From NCBI RefSeq assembly GCF_001469875.2, contig NZ_LOPW02000018.1, positions 474,045 through 538,044 of the forward strand: DNA of 64,000 nt, read 5' to 3'. How positions within the stretch are numbered: the first letter of the stretch is position 1; every line of letters starts with the position of its first letter. Positions 25,537 to 33,236 of the stretch are shown here, one piece after another. A model generated the notes under the pieces. That model worked only from the letters and a program-made list of their open reading frames with translations. It did no database searches and was not told the origin of the DNA. Both the position numbers and the translations under genes were made by a program. The stretch is from Haloferax marisrubri. Its GTDB lineage: Archaea; Halobacteriota; Halobacteria; Halobacteriales; Haloferacaceae.

Positions 25537-25572
25537 TCGACCGCGAGCGACGCGGTGACGCTCTCACACGCG

Positions 25573-26010
25573 TCAGCGGTTGCAGGAACACGACGAGCGA
25601 GTCGCACCGCCGCGTCCCGGGCGGACGCTGCGAACGCGGTCGGCGAGTTCGCTCGCAGTCTCGGAGACGGCTCGGCCGGCGCTCGACTCGGGGCGTCGCT
25701 CTCGGTAGTCGAAGTAGAGCGCCGTCGGCAGGAGGAGCGAGGCGTACACGCCGCTGACGGCGACGGCAATCTGTAGCGGATGGTCGGCGGGAACGACCGC
25801 CCAGCCGACCGCGATGAGCGCCCACAGCGCGATTCCCTGTCGGACGGTCGGACGCCATCGGTCCGTGCGCGCCGCCCGCGCCTGCACGTCGGGGGCGGCC
25901 GAAACGTCGGCGTCGCCGCTCGGCTCGGACGCCGAACGACCGACTCGGCGGGATTCGGTTCGCGTATCGTCACGTGGAGAAGAGGCGTGACGGAACGTTC
26001 GTTCGGACAT
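25573..26010 (-). CDS. two-TM membrane protein under the shared palindrome
   Basis: 145 residues from ATG at 26010. The first 50 residues are polar and basic, then two membrane segments follow (about 57-77 and 81-103), the second ending in the YFDYRERRPES stop-transfer region, and a basic tail ends SSCSCNR. No known domain is seen. Its start is 44 bases from palindromic site 4, the same element as before the Bat-type regulator, the aSUI1 paralogue and the TFB paralogue. It is convergent with the TFB gene. It is probably part of the same response, but its function is unknown. Confidence 0.7.
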   Translation of the reverse strand: MSERTFRHASSPRDDTRTESRRVGRSASEPSGDADVSAAPDVQARAARTDRWRPTVRQGIALWALIAVGWAVVPADHPLQIAVAVSGVYASLLLPTALYFDYRERRPESSAGRAVSETASELADRVRSVRPGRGGATRSSCSCNR

Positions 26011-26054
26011 ATGGTGGTAGCGACGGCTACGGTTCCGAACCTAATGGGGCCTCG

Positions 26055-26070
26055 GTTGGAATATACCAAC
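26055..26070. promoter_or_regulatory. palindromic site 4, GTTGGAATATACCAAC
   Basis: A 16-bp palindrome with one mismatched pair, 44 bases upstream of the membrane protein that starts at 26010 on the minus strand. CCCATTAGG follows in the direction of transcription as a weak TATA-like element. Confidence 0.7.
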
Positions 26071-26104
26071 ACCGACGTCGAACGCGGCGGGCGGTCTCGA
26101 CGAG

Positions 26105-26599
26105 TCAGTTAGCGCCCGCGCCGTCCACCGGTTCCGCGAACGCGACGGTCTGTTTCACGTCGGTGACTTCGACCTCGACGCGGTCGCCGGGCTCCGTGCC
26201 GGGGACGATGATGACGAAGCCGCGTTCGACCTTCGCGATGCCGTCGCCCTGGTCGCCGAGCGTGTCGATGATGACGGCTCGGACGTCGCCCTCCGCGACG
26301 GGCGGTTGTCGCGGCTGTGAACGCGCCTCGTGGGAATCCGACGCCGAGGCCTCCGGTTCCCGCTCGCCGTCCGAACTGACGCCGCGACCGTCGGTCGTCT
26401 TCGCTGCCGTCGGTTCGGCCGACGCCTCGGTCGTCGACGCCGTGCCCGGACTGGTCAACAGCGCGACGCGGTACAGTTCCTCCGTCGAAATCGACCCGCT
26501 CTCGACGAGTTCGCTGGGAATCGACACCACGTAACGGTCGCCGTCTCGCTCGACCGAAGTCTCGAAAAGGAGCCGAAGAGAATCTGAGATATCAGTCAC
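26105..26599 (-). CDS. TRAM-domain RNA-binding protein
   Basis: 164 residues from GTG at 26599. Residues 1-45 form a short beta-rich head typical of haloarchaeal TRAM proteins (LRLLFETSVERDGDRYVVSI). Residues 45-95 are an acidic, Ala/Ser-rich linker. Residues about 100-160 are the TRAM domain (VIIDTLGDQGDGIAKVERGF, then PGTEPGDRVEVEV). TRAM proteins bind RNA, and archaeal ones have been described as RNA chaperones, including in cold response. It lies upstream of the two-TM protein in the same direction, but the palindrome between them suggests separate transcription. Confidence 0.85.
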   Translation of the reverse strand: MTDISDSLRLLFETSVERDGDRYVVSIPSELVESGSISTEELYRVALLTSPGTASTTEASAEPTAAKTTDGRGVSSDGEREPEASASDSHEARSQPRQPPVAEGDVRAVIIDTLGDQGDGIAKVERGFVIIVPGTEPGDRVEVEVTDVKQTVAFAEPVDGAGAN

Positions 26600-26765
26600 T
26601 TCCCCCTACTTCGCGTCAAACCAAATAAAAGGTGGTGACTCTGTCGAAACCCTTGACCGCTGGTGAATTGCTGAGGCCGTGCTGAGTACAGCGCGCGAAT
26701 CTACTGGTGATGCCCTCGAGAGAGCGATTATCTCGTTGCCAGTCGTAGGTAGACGGGGTACTGGC

Positions 26766-27146
26766 ATGGAAGCAGTTACAGTCGTTACACGAGCCCGTTT
26801 GGGAGAGTCAGGCGACACCACCGACGTTTCACGACAGGAGATATTCGAAACCGAGGACACCATCGTGGTTCAGTCGCGGGTCGCCGGCGGAATCACAACC
26901 GGATGGCATCACAACGGTGACCGCCACGTCTACGGGTACGTCGTGGCCGGCCACGCCGTTCTGGAGTACGGACCGGCTGGTCAGGAATCGGTCGAACTCG
27001 ACGCGGGTGACTTCGTATACGTCCCTCCGCACACGATCAGGCGAGTGGTGAACCCGACTACTGAGGACTGGGTTATCGCCATCAGTTTCGTCGGCTCTGG
27101 GCCGCCTGCCGTATCCGTTGATGGCCCTCAGTCAGGTGTCGAATAG
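26766..27146 (+). CDS. small cupin-domain protein
   Basis: 126 residues from ATG at 26766 (the frame opens at 26679 in poor codon context). One cupin barrel: motif 1 is GWHHNGDRHVYGYVVAGHAVLEY and motif 2 DFVYVPPHTIRRVVNP. Motif 1 keeps three histidines but lacks the usual Glu, and motif 2 has Arg where the last metal His is common, so metal binding may be altered. The base composition of this gene and its flanks is visibly lower in GC and codon use is weaker than in the neighbours, suggesting later acquisition. The substrate is unknown. Confidence 0.75.
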   Translation: MEAVTVVTRARLGESGDTTDVSRQEIFETEDTIVVQSRVAGGITTGWHHNGDRHVYGYVVAGHAVLEYGPAGQESVELDAGDFVYVPPHTIRRVVNPTTEDWVIAISFVGSGPPAVSVDGPQSGVE

Positions 27147-27342
27147 CAGAAGCGCTCTGCTGCATAACCCTCTATTCAACACGCGACACCCATCAGATTT
27201 TGAGGATTTCAACACAGCCAAGGTGGTGAAAATACCGCGCTCGTTTCGGCCGACACCGATCGATAGAACTGACCGAGACCCGACCTGTCTACGACCGCAG
27301 GTGCGCCCGAAAGCACATGACAACCGGACATGATTTTTAGCT

Positions 27343-27540
27343 ATGGCACGCGACACGCTCGTTTCGTGGCAGACGTTCGCGCTGTTCGTCCTGTTTCCGC
27401 CGGCGGCGCTCGTCGCACTCGTGTTCTTTCCCGTGACGTTGCTCGTCTTCGGGTGGCTGTACTACCGCGGCAAGCACGAGGCGATGCTGGAGTCCGACGA
27501 CGAGGAGACGCGTGGAGAGCCGAGTGACGCCACCCCGTGA
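27343..27540 (+). CDS. 65-residue small membrane protein
   Basis: Residues about 8-42 are continuously hydrophobic (one long or two short membrane segments) with PPAALVALVFFPVTLL; the tail is short, acidic and cytoplasmic. It is convergent with the tube-protein pair. The 196 bases before it (27147-27342) are lower in GC and hold no recognisable gene. The function is unknown. Confidence 0.65.
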   Translation: MARDTLVSWQTFALFVLFPPAALVALVFFPVTLLVFGWLYYRGKHEAMLESDDEETRGEPSDATP

Positions 27541-27566
27541 GGCGACACATCCACGAGCCAGCCGGT

Positions 27567-28094
27567 TCAGTCGGCGCACTCGTCGAGGTCGGTGACGGCG
27601 TCGATTCCTTCGTGCGTCAGTTCGAGTGACTCCGTCGCCACGGCGGCCGCGTCGGCGACGAGGTGCGGCCCGGTCCACCTGACCGGCGTCGCCGCCCGAC
27701 AGACCCACCCGCGGACCGGCTCGCCGGTCGCGTCGAGCAGGCAGATTCGAACGTCCTGCGGGGTGGTCTCGCCGTCGGCCCACGCACGGAACCACGCCCA
27801 CAGCGACCGGTCGTCGGTGACGCCTCGGCGGAGTTCGAGCGGCGGCGAACTGATTTCTCGGCGGGACGGCGAAGGTGGGCGCGGTCGCGGACCCGGCCGC
27901 TTCCGCGTGCGGCGGCCGTAGCGGTCGCGGCGGTCGGTCTCGGACGGCGGCGGTTCGGACCGCGACTCGTCTCCGTTCGCGGACTCGACCGCCACCGAGA
28001 GCCCGCGAACCTCGGAGAACCCCAGTTTCGGGAGCGCGTCGCATCGAACCCGAAACCGATGTGCGCCGTAGGGGCGAGAGTCGGCCGCGGTCAC
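27567..28094 (-). CDS. tail-tube protein of contractile injection systems (gp19-like), divergent copy with long insertion
   Basis: 175 residues. The first strand reads HRFRVRCDALPKLGFSEVRGLS, matching the gp19-type opening. The C-terminal part, VRICLLDATGEPVRGWVCRAATPVRWTGP...ESLELTHEGID, matches the last strands of T4 gp19/Afp1-type tube proteins. Between them is an Arg/Pro-rich insertion (about 42-82) not seen in standard tubes. It overlaps the upstream tube gene by 4 bases (ATGA). Extracellular contractile systems carry several tube paralogues, but no sheath, baseplate, spike or AAA+ gene is present in the window. Confidence 0.75.
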   Translation of the reverse strand: MTAADSRPYGAHRFRVRCDALPKLGFSEVRGLSVAVESANGDESRSEPPPSETDRRDRYGRRTRKRPGPRPRPPSPSRREISSPPLELRRGVTDDRSLWAWFRAWADGETTPQDVRICLLDATGEPVRGWVCRAATPVRWTGPHLVADAAAVATESLELTHEGIDAVTDLDECAD

Positions 28095-28714
28095 GTCTCG
28101 TCCGACTCCTCGTCGCCGGCGCGACTCACCTTCAGTCGCGGTTCGTCGATGCCCTGCGGCAGTCCCTCGCCGACCGGGAAGTCGAGGTCCGGGAGCGACG
28201 GGGTGGAACCGCCGTCGCTCTCGGTGTCCTCGGTATCGTTCTCACTCTCGTCGTCCTCGTCGTCACCGGTTTCGACCGCGACGCGGGCGAAGCCCTCGTG
28301 GACGACGACGAGGCGCTCGACGGCGACTTCGGAGGCCATCGCGTCCAATCGGGGCGCGTCGTACTTCGAGGGCCACGCCTCGCGGAAGACCCAGCGAGCG
28401 GCGGGGTTGCCCGTCGCGTCCAGCAACACGACCGCGGCGTCCCGCCGTGCCTCGTCCATCCGGCCCTGTTCGACGAGCGTCCGCCACTCGGACAGTTCGA
28501 GCGAGCGGTCGGTCACGCCGACTTCGAGCACGAGCGGCCCGTACTCGTTCAGTCCGGGGAGTTTCCGCGGCGTCGGCGGATCCGCCCCCTCGCGGTACTC
28601 GACGACCGCCGAGGTCGCAGATGGGAGGTCACAGCGGCTGAAGCCGGCGGTCACGAGTCCTCCGATTTCGAGGATGAACCGTAGCTGTCTGTACGGGTCT
28701 GTCCGAGTGGCCAT
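28091..28714 (-). CDS. tail-tube protein of contractile injection systems (gp19-like)
   Basis: 207 residues. The whole gp19 pattern is present: DPYRQLRFILEIGGLVTAGFS, then VVEYREGADPPTPRKLPGL, GPLVLEVGVTD, LLDATGNPAARWVFREAWPSKYDAP and VERLVVVHEGFARV. The last 55 residues are an acidic tail. GGAGGT lies 8 bases before the ATG, an unusually good Shine-Dalgarno for this window. It forms an overlapping pair with 27567-28094. In eCIS/T6SS-like particles such proteins stack as hexameric rings to form the inner tube. Alone they could be leftovers, parts supplied in trans, or repurposed. Confidence 0.85.
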   Translation of the reverse strand: MATRTDPYRQLRFILEIGGLVTAGFSRCDLPSATSAVVEYREGADPPTPRKLPGLNEYGPLVLEVGVTDRSLELSEWRTLVEQGRMDEARRDAAVVLLDATGNPAARWVFREAWPSKYDAPRLDAMASEVAVERLVVVHEGFARVAVETGDDEDDESENDTEDTESDGGSTPSLPDLDFPVGEGLPQGIDEPRLKVSRAGDEESDET

Positions 28715-28913
28715 CGTCAGCGACCTCCGAGGAGAACGAGCGCCGGTGACCGGGGCGCGACCGTCTGTGTGCCAATGTCACGTGAGAACATAGCAATCGA
28801 GACTCGCGGTGGCGGTTAATGAACGTGTACCCTACGTGTGAAAACGCGCAGGCGGCGTCGAAGGGAACCAATAGCTGGGAGCGACGGCCTTGCGCGGCCC
28901 AACAGGAGACAGC

Positions 28914-31046
28914 CTACCGCGACACCGTCGTCTCGGCCCGAACGTCGCGGGACGAGCGACCGACCTCGACGACGTACTCACCCGCGTCGACGGTCCACCC
29001 CTCGGAGTCGTCGTATCTGCGGAACGCGTGTTCGGACAGCGAGAGTTCGACCGTCTCGGTCTCGCCGGCGGCGACTTCGACGGCCGCGTAGCCGGCGAGT
29101 TCTCGCATCGGGCGCTCGACGCCCGCGACGGCCGGCGGGCGGACGTACGCCTGCACGACTTCTCTCCCGTCGCGGTCGGACGCGTTCGTCACCTCGACTG
29201 CAACCGCGTCGTCGCCGCGCACCTCCGCGTCGCCGTACTCGAAGGTCGCATACGAGAGGCCGTGTCCGAAGGGGTAGGTCGGCTCGTCGTCCGCGTCGGC
29301 GGCGTCGAAGTGCCGGTAGCCGACGAAGACGCCCTCGTCGTACTGCGCCTCCTCGCCGACACCCGGGAATCGCTCCTCGGCGGCCGTGGGGTACGAGTCC
29401 TCGGGTGCGAACGTGACCGGGAGGCGACCCGAGGGGTCGGCGTCGCCGTAGAGGACCGACGCGAGCGCGTCGCCGTCGGCCTGTCCGGGGTACCACGACT
29501 CGACGATAGCATCGACCGAGTCGCGCCACGGCAGTTCGACCGGGCCGCCGGACTGGACGACGACGACGGTTCGGGCGGCGGCGTCGGCGACGGCGGCGAC
29601 GAGTTCGTCCTGCTCGCCGGGGAGCCGGAGCGTCTCGCGGTCCGCGCCCTCCGTGGTCGCGTCCCTGACGACGACGACCGCGACGTCGGCCTCGCGGGCG
29701 CAGTCGGCCGCCGCGTCGATGTCGGGCGTCTTCCCGCCGGGGAAGTCGTCGGCGTGGTCGTCGCCGTCCGCGGGTCCGTCGTCGAAGAACGAGGGCGTGA
29801 CGACGCGTTCGACGCCGGGTTCGAACGCGACCGAGCCGTCGGTTCGGGCGCGGATTCCTTCGAGCGCCGAGACCTCGCGGGCGGGAGTGACTTCGGAGGA
29901 GCCGCCGCCGCCGAGCATCGCCTCCGCGACGCCGGGGCCGACGAGCGCGACGTCGGCGTCGTCAGAGAGCGGGAGCGACCCGTCGTCGTTCTTCAGGAGG
30001 ACGGTGCCGCGGGCGGCGAGCGTCTCGGCGAGGTCGCGGTGGTCGGGCGTGTCGAGCGCGCCGCCGTCGCCCCAGTCGCCGTCGAGGAGGCCGATTCGGG
30101 CCATCTGTCCGAGGATTCGCGCGACCATGTCGTCGAGGCGGTCGGCCGGGACCGCGCCGGACTCGACCGCGGATTTCAGTTCGGTCGCGAACCTGGGCGT
30201 CGTCGTCTCGCCGGCCGGGATGCTCTCGTCGTCGCCCTCCTCAAGCATCTCGGCGTCGGGGTCGAGCCCGAACGCCTCGTGGAGCGCTTCGAGCGAGATA
30301 CCCGGCATTTCGAGGTCGAGGCCGGCGGTGGCCGCGCCGACGGCGCTTTCGGTGCCGAACCAGTCGGAGACGACGTAGCCGTCGAAGCCCCACTCGTCTT
30401 TCAGCACCTCGGTGACGAGTCGCCGGTGGTCGCTCATGTGGGTCCCGTTGACGCGGTTGTACGCGGTCATGACCGACCCCGCGCCCGCCTCGACGGCCGC
30501 CTCGAACCCGGGGAGGTAGAGCTCTCGGAGCGCCCGCTCGCCGACTTCGGCGCTGACGACGAGTCGCTTCGTCTCCTGGTTGTTGGCGACGTAGTGCTTC
30601 GGCGTGGCGAGGACGTCCTCGGACTGGATTCCCTCCACGACCGCGGCGGCGAAGTCGGCCGTCACGACCGGGTCCTCGGCGTAATACTCGAAGTTACGCC
30701 CGCAGTTGGGGACGCGAATGAGGTTCAGCCCGGGGCCGAGAACCGCGTGCTGGCCGCTGGCTTTGGCCTCGCGGGCCATCGCGACGCCCTGTCGCCGCGC
30801 GAGTTCGGGGTCGAACGTCGACGCCACGGCGATGGAAGCCGGAAAGGCGGTCGACGAGCGGCCGGGGATGCGAATCCCGAGCGGCCCGTCGGCGAGCCTG
30901 AACTCGGGGATGTCGAGTCGGGGGACGCCGGGCACGTAGCCCGTCGCCGTCCCCTCGGGGTCGGCCGCCCCGCGCACGAGCGAGCACTTCTCGTCGAGGG
31001 AGAGCGAGTCGACCAAGTCGGAGACGTCGGTGTCCGGGGAAGCCAT
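28914..31046 (-). CDS. glycoside hydrolase family 3 beta-glucosidase-like enzyme
   Basis: 710 residues, the usual length for three-domain GH3 enzymes. The TIM-barrel domain has KHYVANNQETKR and the nucleophile aspartate in GYVVSDWFGTES (near residue 227). The alpha/beta sandwich domain follows (from about 330, with GTVLLKNDDGSLPL), then a C-terminal fibronectin III-like domain (about 570-700). There is no signal peptide, so it acts in the cytoplasm, hydrolysing beta-linked glucosides or xylosides that have been imported. It is not in an operon with a transporter. The substrate is not determinable from sequence. Confidence 0.92.
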   Translation of the reverse strand: MASPDTDVSDLVDSLSLDEKCSLVRGAADPEGTATGYVPGVPRLDIPEFRLADGPLGIRIPGRSSTAFPASIAVASTFDPELARRQGVAMAREAKASGQHAVLGPGLNLIRVPNCGRNFEYYAEDPVVTADFAAAVVEGIQSEDVLATPKHYVANNQETKRLVVSAEVGERALRELYLPGFEAAVEAGAGSVMTAYNRVNGTHMSDHRRLVTEVLKDEWGFDGYVVSDWFGTESAVGAATAGLDLEMPGISLEALHEAFGLDPDAEMLEEGDDESIPAGETTTPRFATELKSAVESGAVPADRLDDMVARILGQMARIGLLDGDWGDGGALDTPDHRDLAETLAARGTVLLKNDDGSLPLSDDADVALVGPGVAEAMLGGGGSSEVTPAREVSALEGIRARTDGSVAFEPGVERVVTPSFFDDGPADGDDHADDFPGGKTPDIDAAADCAREADVAVVVVRDATTEGADRETLRLPGEQDELVAAVADAAARTVVVVQSGGPVELPWRDSVDAIVESWYPGQADGDALASVLYGDADPSGRLPVTFAPEDSYPTAAEERFPGVGEEAQYDEGVFVGYRHFDAADADDEPTYPFGHGLSYATFEYGDAEVRGDDAVAVEVTNASDRDGREVVQAYVRPPAVAGVERPMRELAGYAAVEVAAGETETVELSLSEHAFRRYDDSEGWTVDAGEYVVEVGRSSRDVRAETTVSR

Positions 31047-31172
31047 AGGACTGGCTATGGGTTTCGCCAGTAGCTCGAATAGTGTTGTGATGCCAGCAGA
31101 GCAGGAACCCTCTCGGAGCGGTCAGCGCGGGGGACACGGACCGACGGACGCGACCGCACAAACTGTCGGCGG

Positions 31173-31198
31173 GTCAACGGGTTTTTGAACTCGTCAAC
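31173..31198. promoter_or_regulatory. direct repeat GTCAAC before biotin synthase
   Basis: Two GTCAAC hexamers at 31173-31178 and 31193-31198 are 20 bases apart (two helical turns), ending 13 bases before the bioB ATG. The spacing suits a dimeric regulator such as a BirA-type repressor, but this is only a suggestion. Confidence 0.25.
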
Positions 31199-31211
31199 CA
31201 AGAATGAAAGT

Positions 31212-32270
31212 ATGGTTTACGAGACGGGGAATTCGACAGTCGACGACGCGGTGCGGCGAGTGCTCGACGGCGAGGAACTCGACCGAACCGACGGCGTGGC
31301 GCTCATCGCCCAACCGGTCGAGGCGCTCGCGGCGGGGGCTGATTACGTCCGCTCGGTTCGCTCCGACGGGACCGTGGACGCCTGTTCCATCGTCAACGCG
31401 AAGGCCGGCGACTGCGCCGAGGACTGCGGCTTCTGCGCGCAGTCGGCGCACTTCGACACCGGTATCGAGACGCACGGATTCCTCGGACCGGAGGCGGTGT
31501 TGGACGCCGCGCGGCGCGCCGAGCGCGACGGCGCACAGCGGTTCGGCATCGTCGTCGCCGAGAAGGGCGTCTCGAAGGAGCGCCGCCCCGACGAGTGGGC
31601 GGAGGTGCTGGAGGCGGTTCGACTCGTCCGCGACGAGACGAGCGTCGAAATCGACGCCTCGCTCGGCCTGCTCACCGAGGAGGAAGCGAGAATCCTCTCT
31701 GAGGAGGGCGTGAACCACTACAACCACAACATCGAGACCTCGCCGCGGTACTTCGACGAGGTGGTCGGAACCCACGACTTCGAGGACCGACTCGTGACGC
31801 TCCGCCGGGCCAAAGACGCGGGGATGGACCTCTGTGCCGGCGTCATCCTCGGGATGGGTGAGACACCCGCGGACCGCGTCGACGCCGCTATCGAACTCCA
31901 GAAAATCGGCGTCGAGTCGCTCCCGGTGAACGTGCTCAACCCCGTCCCCGGCACGCCGCTCGGCGACGCCGACCACGCGGATATCACGACGACGGAACTC
32001 GTCAAGACCGTCGCCGTCTACCGACTGCTCCACCCCGACGCGCGCGTCCGACTGACCGGTGGCCGGGAGGCGAATCTCGCGCCCGACGAGCAACACCTGC
32101 CGTTCGAGGCCGGCGCGGACGGCGTCCTCACCGGCGACTACCTGACGACCGACGGCCAGTCGCCGGCGGCCGACATCGAGGTCGTCGAGCGGGCGGGCCT
32201 CGAACCGAACCGCGCGGTCAACGACTTCGACGTGGACGCCGTCAAGCGCCGAGAAGCGAGAGACGGCTGA
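31212..32270 (+). CDS. bioB: biotin synthase (radical SAM)
   Basis: 352 residues from ATG at 31212 (an in-frame ATG at 31185 is the alternative). The radical SAM cluster motif is CAEDCGFC with Cys68, Cys72 and Cys75; AKAGDCAEDCGFCAQS is the BioB hallmark. The later segments NHYNHNIETSPRYFDEVVGTH and VRLTGGREANLAPDEQ are also specific, the latter supplying the conserved Arg ligand of the second Fe-S cluster. It inserts sulphur into dethiobiotin to make biotin. No other biotin gene is nearby, so the pathway is scattered, as is common in haloarchaea. It is convergent with the inositol-phosphatase-like gene. Confidence 0.95.
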   Translation: MVYETGNSTVDDAVRRVLDGEELDRTDGVALIAQPVEALAAGADYVRSVRSDGTVDACSIVNAKAGDCAEDCGFCAQSAHFDTGIETHGFLGPEAVLDAARRAERDGAQRFGIVVAEKGVSKERRPDEWAEVLEAVRLVRDETSVEIDASLGLLTEEEARILSEEGVNHYNHNIETSPRYFDEVVGTHDFEDRLVTLRRAKDAGMDLCAGVILGMGETPADRVDAAIELQKIGVESLPVNVLNPVPGTPLGDADHADITTTELVKTVAVYRLLHPDARVRLTGGREANLAPDEQHLPFEAGADGVLTGDYLTTDGQSPAADIEVVERAGLEPNRAVNDFDVDAVKRREARDG

Positions 32271-32281
32271 GGGGGCGGACG

Positions 32282-32345
32282 AACCGCCGAGCCGTCGAAT
32301 CGTTGAATCGCCAAACCGCCAAACCGCCAAACCGCTGAACCGCCC
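32282..32345. repeat. short tandem repeat in a convergent intergenic gap
   Basis: The octamer CGCCAAAC occurs three times in tandem, flanked by degenerate copies (CCGTCGAATCGTTGAATCGCC, CGCTGAACCGCC). It lies between bioB and the inositol-phosphatase-like gene, which face each other. Confidence 0.55.
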
Positions 32346-32357
32346 GAGACGCGTCGC

Positions 32358-33122
32358 TCACCCGAGGGCGCTGTGTCGAGACATGAGCGAGATGACCTGC
32401 CGGTGGAGCGCCTGATTGGACGCGACGACGGTGTCGCCGGTCACGTCGTCTATCGCTTCGACGTGCGTCACCTCGCCGCCGGCCTCGCGGACGAGGAGCG
32501 GGCCGGTCCTCGTGTCCCACATATCGAGGTTCTGCTCGAAGTACACGTCGAACCGGCCGGCGGCGACGAGCGCCAACTCCGCGGCGGCCGACCCCATCCG
32601 GCGAACGCCTCGGGTCGACTCGCAGAGCGCTTCGAGATACGCGCCGTCGCCGTTCGCTCGGGCCAGCGAGTCGAAGCCGGTCACGACGAGCGCGTCCGAT
32701 AGCTCCGCGGCGTTCGAGACCGAGAGTTCCCGGCCGTTGACGAACGCGCCTTCGCCCTCGATTGCGACGTACAACTGGTCCGCCGGAACGTAGTTGACGA
32801 CGCCGACGTCGGGCCGCGTCGCGCCCTCGTACATGATAGAGACGGAGAAGTGCGGCACGCCGTTGTGGAAGTTGACCGTGCCGTCGAGCGGGTCGATGAC
32901 CCAGCGCGGCTTCGGGCGGAACTCCGGAGAAGCCTCCTCGGAGACGACGTTGTCGTCCGGGAACGCGGCGGCTATCACGTCGATGATGCGCTCTTCGGCG
33001 GCCTCGTCCGCCGGGCGGTCGCGGGACCGCCCGCGAGACCTCGACTCGAAGCGGGCCCGTAACTCGTCGCCGGCGACCTCGGCCGCCCGAATCGCGGTCC
33101 ACAGGTAACGGTCGTCAACCAT
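32358..33122 (-). CDS. inositol monophosphatase/FBPase family phosphatase
   Basis: 254 residues. The metal-binding signature WVIDPLDGTVNF (Asp77, Asp80, Gly81, Thr82) and upstream SEEASPE (Glu62/63) are intact. The second signature, normally WDxAAG, here reads WDTRTGPLLVREAGG, so the pair AA is replaced by RT; this happens in divergent members. Substrates of the family include inositol-1-phosphate, fructose-1,6-bisphosphate and PAP. CACAATATACG lies about 26-36 bases before the ATG as a TATA box. It is divergent from the glycerophosphodiesterase gene. The exact substrate is unknown. Confidence 0.88.
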   Translation of the reverse strand: MVDDRYLWTAIRAAEVAGDELRARFESRSRGRSRDRPADEAAEERIIDVIAAAFPDDNVVSEEASPEFRPKPRWVIDPLDGTVNFHNGVPHFSVSIMYEGATRPDVGVVNYVPADQLYVAIEGEGAFVNGRELSVSNAAELSDALVVTGFDSLARANGDGAYLEALCESTRGVRRMGSAAAELALVAAGRFDVYFEQNLDMWDTRTGPLLVREAGGEVTHVEAIDDVTGDTVVASNQALHRQVISLMSRHSALG

Positions 33123-33236
33123 ACACCGGCTTGGCCGGGGCTCGTATATTGTGACTGCTATGTTGTCTCAATAGTAATCTGTTCAGTACGTTGCAATCAT
33201 AGTACAGTTGATAAGTCTTCGTCGGTGACGTGTCGT

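Noticed and set aside
27147..27342. Possible insertion-sequence remnant before the 65-residue membrane gene
   Set aside because: Composition is atypical, but I could find no terminal inverted repeats or transposase motif.
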